NCBI GenBank assembly: GCA_022478985.1
Contig: JAKSZP010000103.1
Location: forward strand, 124,001-188,000
DNA length: 64,000 nt
DNA from: Massospora cicadina
Taxonomy: Eukaryota > Entomophthoromycota > Entomophthoromycetes > Entomophthorales > Entomophthoraceae
Reading direction: 5' to 3'
In this document: positions 10,850 to 22,075 of the stretch, in pieces
Numbering within the stretch: position 1 is the first letter of the stretch
Layout: each line of letters starts with the position of its first letter
Made by a program: the position numbers and the translations under genes
The notes under the pieces: generated by a model
The model's database searches: none
What the model saw: only the letters and a program-made list of their open reading frames with translations
Told to the model about the DNA's origin: nothing

Positions 10850-11722
10850 TTAGCTTCCTTTGTGCTAGTGAGCGGCGCCTCAGAGACGATGGTACCCTAA
10901 GTGGGGTCAGACTGAGAGGGCGTTACTCCTGTAGGTCCCGCGTGGTTATGAGAAAAAACTCTGGTTCTGACGTAGTGTGGCAGCTGCAAAATTTTCCTTG
11001 TGGGGTATGTGCATCCATCTCCACATGAACCAGGGCTATTTTACTCTCAACTTGCATGTCAACCAAACCTCTGCTTTTAAGTTGAGGCTTAAGAGGGTGG
11101 CTGCTATAGCAGAGAAGATTTCAGGACACAGGTTTTTGTAGAACTTCCTAGAGTGTTGATAAGAGGCGATTTTGGCTGCTTTGGCGAGTGGGCAGAAAAA
11201 TATTGGCGTATTTTACAACGGACCCATGGCCTTGTGATAGCAACAGAAGGGCTAAACTGGCGGCGTCCTACAGGTTTTTTGCTGTGTCAACTCTTTCTAC
11301 AAGTTAAAGGAATTGTTTAGTGAGATCAGGAGGCTATACTGGTTTTTCAGGAGAACTGAAACCAGTTGGAGAGGTTTGGGGTAATGAAACCACTACCTGA
11401 GCGATCTGAAGTGAAGTCGTTTTAGTTTCTCCAGATGCTGCATTAGCAAGGCTTGGAGTCTCATGAAAGTGAAGGTTTCATGTAAAACATCCAGTTCTTT
11501 CGCTGAGAGGGCCTATAGGTAATCAGTTGTGGAGGCTGGAATGTCTGTGTGGGCTGATGTCTGATTGCAGGAATGGATAAGCCTCTTAGCTTTCTGGAGC
11601 AAAAACATGATAAAAAATAACCATGAGGAGGGTGGTGGTATGCCCATACCGCGCAGGTGGCTCTCCTCTGTGGTTTTTCCAAAATGTCCAGTTTCAGAGA
11701 AAGTAGACTGTAAGAACATCAT
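10850..11722 (-). pseudogene. Gag region of element D
   Basis: Located between the 5' LTR and protease. Open pieces at 11461-11682 and 11513-11722 share their ends with the leader of element E (hydrophobic run WLFFIMFLLQKAKRL against MVIFSILFLLREAAHLL). The central part, which should correspond to the E gag core at 62676-63188, is only faintly readable. No CCHC knuckle found. Confidence 0.5.
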
Positions 11723-11726
11723 CTAA

Positions 11727-12508
11727 TGCGATGGACGAATTCTCTCCACATAACCAAATAAATTTGAGAATGATGGCTAAGTATTGGTCCATAGGATTGA
11801 AAAGGAACAGGAGAGAAGAATTCTAGTCCTACGGCTACTGACAGATCTTGTAAGAGACCTTAGGATATAGAGAGCACTTTATTGATGGTAAGTAACAAAG
11901 TCTGTACATTGAAGAGTGAGAATTGGTCGCTGGCATTGTCTAGGTATGAGTTGTGATCCAATGGTGGCTAAATCAATTATTGAATAAACGCCCTTAATCT
12001 ATAAATAAAGCTTTGGAAGTTTACTATAATCATGGTAGATATTATATTTGTAAAAGACAAAGTTGATCTAATTTTTTGTTTATCCAGGGTTTTTTAATGG
12101 TCACGGCAGTTTGGACTCCAACATTAGCCTTTTGAGATTCATGGGTTAGTAAATCAGAATCCAACAATTTGGGAACTTTGCTTGACTCATCTGGACCTGA
12201 TTTCAGACGTTGGGTTTCAGCAAAGTATCTAGTGGGCTTTTTGATGTCAAATTAATTTTGATTGATTAATCAACATTTTTGAGTAGAACATTTTCCAGCA
12301 TATTTTTATTTACTATAATTGATTTATAACATTTATAGTTGATCAAACTTTTAGAAAATTTTGCTGATTTTAATATCATATACTTATCAAGACCGCCATT
12401 TGAGCATATGGATCAACCAGTTTTGGATCCTGTGTCACCAAGTTAGTATTCCTGCAAGGAAATGTTAAGGCAATGAGGCAGTTTGGCAATACTTTGACTG
12501 TCACATCT
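11727..12508 (-). repeat. 5' LTR of element D
   Basis: 782 bp, partner of 6719-7494. The sequence just inside the LTR (minus strand TTAGATGATGTTCTTACAG) does not begin with TGG, so there is no ordinary tRNA 3'-end primer site; E is the same (TTATACGAAGTTC). Confidence 0.8.
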
Positions 12509-13189
12509 TTGCTCAGGACAATCTACATGCTAACATCAAGATAAGCATACAACGCTACAGTAGCCCTAAAATAAGAATATAAAGTCTGCGCAATAAATAA
12601 GTCAATCCAAATAATGAAATGAAATTTTTTGGCTGTTCAGCCAACAATTAAATTTTTCTACAAACATTATCAGTAATTACAACCAATTAAATATTAATCG
12701 GTACAACATTGAGATTGGATCCAGCATTAGATACAACTAAAATTAATGGGCAATAAACAATAAACATTAATTAGTGATAAGAAAATATAGTAGCCAATTC
12801 CAAATTAAGTCAAAGATGGCTAAGGTGATCATGTAAAACAACAACATCTAACCAGCCATAACCTATCGCTTGTACCTTAGTTCTCTATTCTTTGGAAGTT
12901 CTAAAGTTATATGGTTTGTTAAAATTGGTTTTTGTGTTGCAATCCATGTCCTCAGAGTACATCCAGATCCTTGCCGCACCTAAACGAGCATGATCTTATA
13001 TGGGGGTACCATTTAGATCAGCAATAATTATGCTTCCAGGGACAATTTTTGGTTCCTGATGATCCTTATTGCCTGGAGATAATATAGGAGCACCATGATT
13101 GGATAATTGTGGAGCATCCAGTAAAGAGAAACCATAGAGCTTATCTGCATATATAATTGAAAATGGATTTTAGCACAAGTAGCTTGGTA
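12509..13189. other. AT-rich stretch, nothing identified
   Basis: Between element D and relic H. No frames or motifs. The right end may include the decayed RNase H-integrase linker of H. Confidence 0.4.
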
Positions 13190-13700
13190 TACTAAGGTCG
13201 CTTGTGTCCAACAGGATGAAACTTAAACATTAAGCCCCTTATAGTTTGTTGATACTTATCCATAAAGCAGAAGTCTTTGGACTTCCCTTTCAGCTAACAT
13301 TATTGTGGAGCTACCCCATCAGATAGTATGATGCCGTTATGGTGGTTGTGAATTAGTTTAATAAGTTTACTCACTGCATCCTTTGCCACTTCTTAATACA
13401 GCGGCTCAGTTGGCTAAGCTGTTTGTATTTCTCGCCTTCTCCACCTATGGCTTACAAAATGAGGTCATCAGCGATCATGGGCCCCAATTTATGTCCATAT
13501 TATAAAATAGCTTTGCAAGACTCTTCATATTCTCTCATGCAGTTCAATTGCCTACACCTATAATCAGGTGGATAGACAGAATTAGTGAACCAAGATTTAG
13601 AAGAACTTCTGTGGTGCTATACTATTGCCAATCAATCAGATTACCTCACATCTTCTCCTGTCACATTTCATTTAAATTAAGTTAGAACTCTTCTATAAGG
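13190..13700 (+). pseudogene. Integrase core of plus-strand relic H
   Basis: Plus-strand translation, in shifting frames, reproduces the Ty3 integrase core: a CPTGxNLNIKP block near 13205-13245 (before the core), YDAVMVVVN at 13328-13354 carrying the first catalytic Asp, LFVFLAFSTYGLQNEVISDHGPQF at about 13410-13490 with the second Asp in ISDHG, and at 13550-13600 the place of P-Q-T-D-G-Q-T-E-R, now TPIIRWIDRIS with the Glu lost. Stops interrupt every block. Confidence 0.7.
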
Positions 13701-14079
13701 TTTATTCTTAATACACCAATAATGATTCTAACCCCTTCTTAAAAATGAATCCAGTGGTGAAATTAAGGTGAAATGTGTGTTGAATTTTTAAGATTCTCAA
13801 ACAAAGTACATCAAAAGGTAACCTCAGCTTAGATGATGCCATGAAGACCTATAAGGAGAATGAAGATGGGAAGAGAAAGGTAGGGCCCAAATATAAGGAG
13901 AAAGATCTGTAATGCTTGAATCATGGGATAGCCTAGTAGAGCAAACATGCAAGAAAATGACACAAAGTGGATATGACCTTCTGCATCGTTAAAAGGTGGT
14001 CATGCCTCCTACTAGTTAATTTTTTCTCTAAAGTTTCTTATTTTTTCCGTGTTCCATGAAAGTAAGAAAACATTTTTGA

Positions 14080-14300
14080 GGGCCCCCTATTGAGACTCCT
14101 GAGTTGTACCTGGTAGATGAGGGCACCATAGTAGAAGTGGAGAAGATTGTAGCCTCCTATCATGTGAATAGAAGGATTAAGTACCTTTTATTGTGGAAAG
14201 GTTTTGACACCAGGTAGAACATTTATGTTCCAACTCATATTTATGCCAACGCGCAGGACATCAAAAAACCTTCTATAAACGCTTTCCTGCCGCTGGTGGA
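14080..14300 (+). pseudogene. Chromodomain of relic H
   Basis: Plus strand gives PELYLVDEGTIVEVEKI, then RRIKYLLLWKGFDTR, a stop, and NIYVPTHIYANAQDI, a good match to the E-V-E-K-I-L, Y-L-V-K-W-K-G-Y, E-N-T-W-E-P and N-A plan of chromovirus chromodomains. It follows the integrase of H and precedes an LTR start at 14404. Confidence 0.75.
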
Positions 14301-14403
14301 CCTAAGTCACCCCCAGTAATTGCCACCATTAGTTTATCTTCTGCTAAAAAGAACTTCTCTGTTGCAGATGCCCCTGAAAAGGATGCTTAAAAACTGAAGG
14401 TAA

Positions 14404-14420
14404 TGTCATGTCTCATGACA
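14404..14420 (+). repeat. Start of the 3' LTR of H: terminal palindrome
   Basis: TGTCATGTCTCATGACA, a near-perfect palindrome with 7-bp arms, starts about 110 bp after the chromodomain, behind a purine-rich AAAAACTGAAGGTAA. An LTR that begins TGTCATG fits the chromovirus type. I could not locate the other end. Confidence 0.5.
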
Positions 14421-16434
14421 TAATTACTGGTGTTAATAGCATAGATAGCATGAAGTTGCCAAGATAAAGAGTAGTCTGGCGTCTTTTCTAATTGGTACAT
14501 ACTTTAAATCAACGATGGATAACGGCTAAACATGCCAGGTTGGTGTTAAGGAATCTTGTGATGATTTTAAGGATGTTAAATCTGCGGCTTTGAAAGTTAC
14601 ATCTTTAATTTATTCTAAAAATGGGATACTATATTTGATTTAATAATGAGGAATAGAGCAACATAAATAATGTTTTAAAAAAAGTTGGGCAATATCCATC
14701 TAAAATTTAAAACAAGTGCTAGCATATTAATATATTGTGCTACCATTGATTTAAGTCCTGTTTTTGGTTTAAGACTGGCTTAGTGCGCACAGAAGTATGA
14801 CTAGGACCATCAATTTAATCTCTCTTATAGTCTTTTATCAAAAAAATTCTTCATTTGTCAACTTGTTTATCTTTAAAGCTTTTGATTTTTATCTTATGAA
14901 CTTTTGGTTTAACCTAGCCGCGGACATCCGTGAGGAGTTACCAAAAAAATATGGGTCATTTTATACTCCTAAAACGCAAGCTGATTTAGTTTGTCATTGA
15001 TGGAGTCTGGACCACTTATACTTGAAGCTCCGCTTAAGCCTAGACTAAATTAGCAATTGTTCATAAAGATCTCATTAGAGTCTAATCAAATCGTCGCATT
15101 CCTAGGCTACCTATCAGTTTTTACAGATCTATATGTACTACATCTGTTCCATCTAGGCGTAGGCTTCAACTGTGGTGTCCTCTTTTCTTTAGTTTTAGTA
15201 GCAAATTCCTTGATAATCTGAGTTTAGCCACATCACCTCTTCTGACACAGTTAAAGATGCTCTCTTTATATTTTAAGTTACAACTTAGGCATCATTGAGG
15301 CCATGACATTTAATATAGCTTTAGGCAGTTATTGGTCACAATAAACTAGGATTAAATTAGTAATTGGCATCTGTAATTACACCCTCTGAGTGACTAAATA
15401 CTTTTCAAGCTTTCAGAGGACTTATCAAGACTTCTAACCCTCAAGACAACTCCCATTGGGTGACACATGCTTACCATTATCTGGAAAATGACTAAGGTGT
15501 TTCCTACTGAAGTTTTTGTACTATAAGATGATATAGTAAGGATATAAAAATGATGATTTTCATATGAATAGTATAATAATAATTCTTAAAGCAACTTCTG
15601 CAAGCAGCGACAGTATTATGTTTATGTTGAACGAAATAAATGCTTTTTTATATGCTAATAAAGGTAAATAAGCCTACCAACGATAACTTGAAGACCAATA
15701 AAAGCAAAAATGCCTCTTCTAAAAGCCCTCCAAGATTGCAAATAATTATTTGAGTCAGCCAAGTCAAATGCTTCTACGCTAAAATCACTATCCTTTGTTA
15801 GGCCCAACTTTGTATCAACAATGACATTGGCTAAGCTGAACCAAATGTCTCCATGCTCATGTCAATTTTTAGTTTGAGGCTTGCTTAAAAGTATGATAAA
15901 TTTCTCAGAACAACCAATCTGGGTATTTCCAGGAACAAACTTGCTAACTTTTTACAAAGCCCTTTAAGATTTTATGTCAATTGGACCAGCTGGACATTGA
16001 GGACCTTGCAACCAAATTAAATCCCATTGAAAAAGTATCTGTTAATATAATGGCTTATTTTACCATTTAAACCAAATGAGATTAAAGCTATATTACTTTA
16101 ACTTATCATTCATTTTACACTCCTATACTCTATATTCATAATTAAAATTTTCTTAAATTTATGTTTTCTATTGACAACAACTTATTGAAAACGCCTTGAC
16201 CTTTCTTGTTCAACATAAAATGGTTTTGGTAAATTGTCACCAGAGTGCTGACATAAAGCACCACTAAAAATGAGTCCTTTGGATTTTTAGGTATGTGTGA
16301 CGTAACTAGAGTCTGCTAAATCAAAAGTACTACCTGAATATTATACTAACCAAAGCAAGACCATGCTCCATACTGCCTGCTATTTACAACTTACCATTTT
16401 CGAAAAGTCACCAATATACCTTCCTTACACTACT
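14421..16434. other. AT-rich stretch including the undetermined rest of the H LTR
   Basis: No reliable frames or motifs. The first few hundred bases should be the remaining 3' LTR of H. The right part lies downstream of integrase relic I and may hold its LTR. Confidence 0.35.
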
Positions 16435-16700
16435 TTAAAAAGTTATTTTAGACCTTTTTAACCAATGTGTTGATCTAAAATTTATATTCATTAATACCAT
16501 AGTGAGCTTAAGTACCACAAAAAGCCTAGAATCAAAGTTTAATGCAAGCTTTCCACCATTCTCATTTTTGTAATGAACCAAAATGTTATCTTCTAAATAA
16601 CAAAATCTAAGGTTAAATCTTCTGTCTACCTTGATTATCATAACTCTGAATTAACTCAAAAGTTAATGCCTAAGCTAAATGACATTAAAAATTCACTTTG
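16435..16700 (-). pseudogene. Integrase C-terminal domain, relic I
   Basis: An open frame of 68 codons at 16435-16641. VDRRFNLRFCYLEDNILVHY is followed by GGKLALNFDSRLFVVLKLT and ends HWLKRSKITF. This matches the end of Ty3 integrases (F-x-x-G-D-x-V-L-V, K-L, G-P-F-x-V-V, H-V-x-R-L-K). The GPF/GPY residues are replaced by DSR. No other part of this element is readable, so its class rests on this one block. Confidence 0.45.
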
Positions 16701-18196
16701 TCATTAAGCTCTGCCCTTTTGCACCATTTCAAGAAGAGCTTGGTATTCCAGAGTGATGTAAAATTTCCAGACCTTAAGTCCCCTCTTTAAGGCCAAGCTT
16801 TTCAAGGCAAACAAAATCAAATTGAGGTCAATGAAATGATTTTCTGCATCTCTGACTGCTTATGTGAATTTCAGCTGAGGAAACTCTGAGTTATACTCTA
16901 AATAAAATGTATATGTTGGTTTCTTTAATCCCACTTTGATGTTTTAGGACTATACCAAAGCATTCAACCCCAGAAAATTAAATTTCATCCCAGTTTAGGC
17001 TTAATGAGGGCTTTGTGGCTTTACTCTAGTAATGGTGAGGCCCTGGCTTGAGGCTTCCAAATTTCTATTATTTATGAACACAAGTTAATATTTGATGCTA
17101 TAAAATCAATTTATTATTTACCAGGACAAAGGCCTTCATTTATATTAATACTAATTTAGAGCACTGAAATTTTTTTATTTATTAACAGAAAATTTGCAAG
17201 TGAACAAACTTATGATAAATCAAATTTTATAAAAATCCACTGACTGATAAAATAGGGTGCTTTCATTAACTAATTTATTGTATCTGTAACGAACCAAAGC
17301 CTGCTACGTTGCTCAAAGCTTGTAGGGAATAGGCAGAAACCAAGAAATGAAAAAGTATAAGTATGACCATACCAAACGTTTTATCAGATTAAAAAGGACC
17401 AAAAATGTGACCAAAAACATGTAGAATACTAAGATGTAGTTTTCTTAGTATTTGAGGGGAGGATTAATTACTAAACTTCAAGGAAAATAAAATGCATGAG
17501 GGTAAAGATCCCCCAAATATTCAGCAAAAGTATCAAGTGTGCCATCAGATCAAATCTTCTGTTATGATATACTGTAAGACGCAACAGAGACCCCTGGCAT
17601 TATACACTGATAGGAGTAAGCTAAGCTCATGATAAAGTAGGTTCACAAAGTCAAATTGCATTAAGAAAAGAATGCTATGATTGACGCTAGTCATAGTATA
17701 AAAGTATCACTATGGGAAGTGAGGCTCTATTAATGAATATGTCACCCTGTTATCAGCCTCACGCTATCTAATAATACTTTTCTCTGCAAGTTGCCATTCT
17801 TTTCATGTTTTAAATTGTGATATTAATTCTTGCTCAATTATAAGCTCCAACAGGATATGCGCTGATCTTTAATTATATCCCTAATTTTCTCTCTGGTTCT
17901 TCCTAGTGATACTTATAGTAATACCCTTTTTTAATTAATAAAAACAGTTCGCACATATATTATATTAGTTGAAAGTTTTTTAGGATCTGTAAACTTTTTT
18001 AGGGTTTACTGCACAAATTCATATGTAATTGGATTTATTAAAGATAAAGGTATGTTTATAGCTGCATAAAGACAACTATTCGGTTTTTTCTCAATACCAA
18101 TAGTATTAATCTCGCTTAGGTCATCCTATAGGAATGTATGGCAACCTTTCTTCTAGTAACTTTACAGTGATCTAAATAAGGGAAGCTATCTCTTCA
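16701..18196. other. AT-rich stretch, nothing identified
   Basis: On the minus strand this is where the integrase core and RNase H of relic I would lie, but no catalytic motif is visible. Confidence 0.35.
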
Positions 18197-18324
18197 ACTC
18201 TTACACAAGAGTACTGCAAAACAAACTGGATAAGGAAACTACATTTTTAAACTCTTTCATAAGAGTTGGAGCACCAAACATAATTATAAAATAGAACCTA
18301 TCATTCAAACTCTTCCACAAGAGA
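18197..18324. repeat. Three spaced copies of a short hairpin
   Basis: ACTCTTACACAAGAGT at 18197-18212, AACTCTTTCATAAGAGTT at 18250-18267 and ACTCTTCCACAAGAGA at 18309-18324. Each is a 5-7 bp inverted repeat with a 4-nt loop, at 53 and 59 bp spacing. The intervening bases are not similar. Confidence 0.6.
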
Positions 18325-18389
18325 ACAATAAAAATTGTATTAAAATCTTTTTAAAACTATAGACGTACAATAAATCTTCCAAAAATGTT

Positions 18390-18887
18390 TGTCTGTTGTT
18401 ATAAAATTAGCGATATTTAAGAGATACGCCGATGGATTTGCACAGGGTTCAACCCACTGAGCAAGTAGGAACAACGATATGATGATCGTTGCCCTCGAAA
18501 CACCAGAATAACCCTTTTTAAAATAAATATGGAGCACTTGCTCCCACAACTTCTATTTAATATACTTAATATTGCGGATTCTTCCTTTCCGCTTACCCTA
18601 AACTTACTTAACCATCTTTTGATCATCTCGCCTTGCCTATATTGTAGCGACTTTGGATGCTACCGCTTGTATGGCTTAGTAATTTAATTCGCCATATCTC
18701 ATTGGCTCCATCAATTCTTCATTCGTTAATTTCGCCATTGCCTAATTCGAGGCAATTTCTCAATAACCTAATATTGCCTTATGTTGAGGCGCTCAATTAA
18801 TCGATACTCATAGTAAACTCAACGGATCCAATCCATTCCGCCATCACAACTGAGGGCTTATCATCCAGTCATATCAGAATCGTGACA
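18390..18887 (-). repeat. Solo LTR of the P family
   Basis: 498 bp, aligned on the minus strand with the LTRs of element P (42356-42883 and 47954-48485). The right edge GCTTATCATCCAGTCATATC...GTGACA matches the complement of the P LTR start, and the left edge TGTCTGTTGTTATAAAATTAG plus CCACTGAGCAAG and GATATGATGATCGTTG match its end. No internal sequence or second LTR lies beside it, so it is probably a solo LTR. No clear 5-bp duplication. Confidence 0.65.
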
Positions 18888-18894
18888 TCTGTAT

Positions 18895-19395
18895 TGATAA
18901 TAAACAAGGGGTTTAAATATGGAATTCAGTACCAACCCTATTGGTTGAGATCCTAATGGGAATGATCATCACTAACAAATTACTTTAGAGCGTCGTCTTA
19001 AAATGAGTAAACACTTCATTCACTTAGTTGAGATCCACCACCAACTAGATTATGAGCCTCCATGGGTTGGATTCGGAAATAGTGCGTCTTAACTTCATTA
19101 TCCAACCCCATCAGGTTAACCTTTCCAAGTATGCAGCTTTTTTGACAATGAAACCTTTTACATCAATAGCAACCTGCATACTAAAATTAACCAGCAAGTT
19201 ACTGTCATGAGAAGTGTTGTCAATGAATCAGTAACTCTGAAACACTCTTAAAAATTGGTGGCAACCCCTAATCAATCACATATGAAGTTTAGTTGTTGAT
19301 ATTGAAATCAATAATAAGACTCATTATAAACATTGTAGGGGATTATCCCTTATAAAATCTTTAAGAAACAATCTTAGGATCAAATAAAAAATAAA
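18895..19395 (+). repeat. Diverged G-like LTR
   Basis: Same landmarks in the same order as G copy 1: a GGAATTCAGTACCAACCCT block, a GGTTAACCTTTCCAAGTATGCAG block, GCAACCTGCA, and AGGGGATTATCCCTTAT near the end. Overall identity is low. It begins 7 bp after the P-family solo LTR. Confidence 0.4.
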
Positions 19396-20241
19396 CTAAT
19401 CTTATGTATCATATGAGAACATTACTTACAATAGTCATCAAAAATTAATAACTTTAACATCCTCTAAGGTTGCTTATTACTAAATCGAACCAAAGTGGGA
19501 TAATACAGATAGTTTATTATTATTTAACACAGATGGATAATGTGGGCATTCCAAAATACCAAGACCTCTGGACTTCAACTGAATGTCAATTTTTATATAA
19601 TAATTTTAAGTTGTTCTATCCTGATACTTTGTGCTCAAAAGAAATACTTAAACAATGATTTGTGCCACCGAAAATGAAGCTATAGACCAAAAGAATATAA
19701 TTTAAATATATTTAATAGAAGTTAAATATATTTCTTATTGAACTAGTGAGTTGCTGATTGAAGAGTCAGCTTGCCAGACTGCTCTGACTAATTTCACTGT
19801 AAAAGTTATTTTTTAAGTATTATGAAAAAATTCACCTTTTCTAAAGATAAGGGTATAAGGCTTTTTAGGGTTTAACTTTAATTACTGTAGTAAAGACATC
19901 TTATTTGTAAGTTATAGATTTTTTATAAATTCTTTAAGAGTTATCATAAGAGTACTAAATCCTGGTTGTCTAAAAGTCTTTATAATGATATATAAAAGAT
20001 AATTTATTACCAAAATAAGGTACTGCGTTACATTTGATACTAATAAAAGAACTTATTGATGTAGCAATGTTTATGGTGCCGCAGTAGCAGTTGTGATAGT
20101 AACAGAGCTTTTCACGAAATAAACTAATAAAACAGAAATACTTTTAATGAAGTGTAGTAATTTAAATCAATTAAAAGGATAAATTCACCTCTTTTAAAGT
20201 TAATTTTATATGATCATTAAAATATAGGTATTATTTTTAAC
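19396..20241. other. AT-rich stretch, nothing identified
   Basis: Host-side flank of element T. No motif found; the DNA before T and after it (23731 onward) would have been contiguous before insertion. Confidence 0.4.
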
Positions 20242-20246
20242 GTCCT

Positions 20247-20970
20247 TGTGGGATCCACTAATGGAGGCCACAATTAATTTCTCAGAGTGAGAAACTTACT
20301 TTTTAATAAAATTATAAAGTAATAACTTTTTATAATTTTTATGTTTTTTATTATAATAAGCGTGGCAAAACCAAGAAAGGCCCCTTTGTTGATACTAGCT
20401 TTTCCCATTTAAACTAGTTCAATTTTTGAGCCCATTGATATTCAAGGTAAAAGAATGCAAAGCTCAGTTGTCTAAATTAGGGAATATAGGTTTTTAGCCT
20501 ATCAGATAGGATATAAAAATTTTTGAGGCAATACCAACCTGTGTGGTAATGATTGGATGAATTGTATCCAATCAACAGCAAGTAAAATCTTTGCACCTTG
20601 GCAGTGGTTAGACTCAGATCATAATGATTGGTTAACTTGCACCCAATCATTGATGGGTAAAATCTTCTGACCTTGCGGAGGTTCCGATCCATGCAATATT
20701 ATTCTCCTCATATTTGACTGAGGATTTGGAGTGTTTCTATTATTAACACTTACCGTTTTAAGCTGATTCTTATGATAAATCATATTTTTCCGATTGTTGG
20801 GATTCCACCGAGAATCCACTAGGGTCTTTTCACTATAGGTACTCATATTATTAAAATTCCCATTATTCTTTGATGTTTGGGCAGGAGATGGGCCAATCAT
20901 AATAGCAAAGTTGGGAGCCTAATACCTCCAACATTCTTTTTTCCTAAGTTGAGAAAGAGAATGTCCAACA
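20247..20970 (-). repeat. 3' LTR of element T
   Basis: 724 bp with TG...CA ends (minus strand TGTTGGACATTCTC to GGATCCCACA). Compared with the 5' LTR it lacks roughly one tandem unit of 110 bp. In the first 245 bp, 9 of the 11 substitutions I counted against the 5' LTR are transitions. It contains a 93-codon open frame (20619-20900) on the element's sense strand, also open in the other LTR. Confidence 0.9.
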
Positions 20971-20982
20971 TTGCCCCTCAAT
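20971..20982 (-). promoter_or_regulatory. Polypurine tract of element T
   Basis: Minus strand TTGAGGGGCAA ends directly at the TGTTGG start of the 3' LTR. Confidence 0.75.
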
Positions 20983-20989
20983 AATATTG

Positions 20990-21260
20990 GTAGGGGTGTA
21001 GGGTCAGAGGAAGCAGCCATGTACCTGGATTATGATATTCCTTGTAGTCAAAGATTTTATGGAATATTCATCTCCTCTCTTATATATGATGGTACAGGGC
21101 CCCTCCCAATTAGGTCCAAGTTTGCCATTTTGGAGAGTTGTACGATTGCAGTGATATATAACCCTATCCAATACTTTGTAGGAAGGTAGAGGAGCTCAGA
21201 GCTCTTTGGCAGCTTGGCCTTTGTTAGTCACTGTTTTGGTTTAGCTAGACTTTCCAGCAT
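20990..21260 (-). pseudogene. Remnant of the integrase C-terminal (GPY) module in T
   Basis: A minus-strand frame through 21000-21170 contains LQNGKLGPNWEGPCTIIYKR, the W-x-G-P-Y/F module that closes Ty3 integrases (the Tyr is Cys here), preceded by an A-K-E-L stretch typical of the linker. It is the only piece of pol left in T and lies exactly where the end of pol should be. Element C has a close counterpart, WGPYKVIYKRG, at 29070-29110. This shows T came from a complete element by deletion rather than from a gag-only ancestor. Confidence 0.65.
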
Positions 21261-21385
21261 ATAATTCTTTATCCTCAGTGCACGGAGGTTTAGGCTGAAG
21301 TTTGTGAAGGGTAGCATTCTTTGAAGAGCGATTCTTGAGCTTTGGGATGAGAAACAGTTGCCTCCACTGGCTTAAAGATAGACTT

Positions 21386-22045
21386 CTATTTTTTAGGCTG
21401 TACTTTAGGAGCTTGGACTTTTCCTTTGAAGTTGGCCTTGCTTAAGAGTTTAGAGGGGTTTTGGGATGTGATTTTCATGTCAACCACTCGGTGTTCAACC
21501 AGCTTAATCACCACCTCATCTGCTGCAGGATTTGGAATACCATCCCTAGCCTCCACTAAATTGATTGATTTCTTAGTGTTGCGCCTGGAGGTGATATAAG
21601 ACAAAGTGGAAGAGGGGTGTTCCTTATTGGACTGCCTGATAGGGCCACGTGAGATAGGTCGAATAAGGCAAGACAACACCTCATCTGCATCGCTGGCAGT
21701 ATCAATAATGATTGGCTCCCCTAGAATTTGGCGGAGGTAAGTATCCCCAAGTATGGTGGCTTCATCTACTTCCCCAGCATTTAGGCAATCAGGGACCTCC
21801 ACTTCCATGGGAGCTCCCAGCAAGTAGTACCCAATGATATTGTAACCCCCCTCAGAGTCGGCCTTAGGGGTATTTTCAACCATGGGCAATGATGTAATTG
21901 AAGTGGGGGATACAGCCATGAGAGGTGGGGTAATCAGCTTGGCTTTAACCGGCATTTTTTCAACCCCAGTAGTTCTGGATGATATGCCCTTAGGGCGCGC
22001 ACCTACTAGCTGAGCTGAAGAGGAAACCACAGTAGGGGTCTCCAT
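21386..22045 (-). CDS. Downstream part of the T gag frame (219 codons)
   Basis: Open frame starting at a real ATG (AAAATGGAGACC) at 22045 and in the same frame as the gag block upstream; a single UGA at 22076-22078 and ten sense codons separate them. The protein is rich in Pro, Ser, Thr and acidic residues in its first half (GYYLLGAPMEVEVPDCLNAG, EPIIIDTASDADEVLSCL) and ends very basic (KLLSKANFKGKVQAPKVQP). I see no zinc knuckle, protease motif or membrane segment. The basic tail could replace a nucleocapsid in binding RNA; that is inference. Either this is the 3' half of one long Gag reached by read-through, or the UGA is a mutation. Confidence 0.6.
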   Translation of the reverse strand: METPTVVSSSAQLVGARPKGISSRTTGVEKMPVKAKLITPPLMAVSPTSITSLPMVENTPKADSEGGYNIIGYYLLGAPMEVEVPDCLNAGEVDEATILGDTYLRQILGEPIIIDTASDADEVLSCLIRPISRGPIRQSNKEHPSSTLSYITSRRNTKKSINLVEARDGIPNPAADEVVIKLVEHRVVDMKITSQNPSKLLSKANFKGKVQAPKVQPKK

Positions 22046-22075
22046 TTTGAATGACTGAGGAATGTCTGGTTTAAG

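Larger units (their letters stand above)
6719..12508 (-). mobile_element. Element D: decayed chromodomain Ty3/gypsy retrotransposon
   Basis: A full-length relic of 5.8 kb read on the minus strand: 5' LTR 11727-12508, gag about 10850-11722, protease 10440-10710, RT 9474-10400, RNase H 9149-9340, integrase 8155-8760, chromodomain 7530-7720, PPT 7495-7505, 3' LTR 6719-7494. Gene order and the C-terminal chromodomain place it in the chromovirus branch of Ty3/gypsy. It belongs to the same family as element E (57658-64000): LTR ends, protease, RT and PPT match. It is far more AT-rich and more broken than E. I found no matching 5-bp target duplication at the two ends, so the outer edges may be altered. 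Confidence 0.85.

Noticed and set aside
6719..12508. Target-site duplication for element D
   Set aside because: AGAAA on the left and TTGCT on the right do not match; ends may be altered or recombined.
18430..18460. GGGTTCAACCC as a tRNA T-arm
   Set aside because: It sits in the P-family solo LTR, the flanks do not fold as a tRNA, and the other P LTRs lack it.
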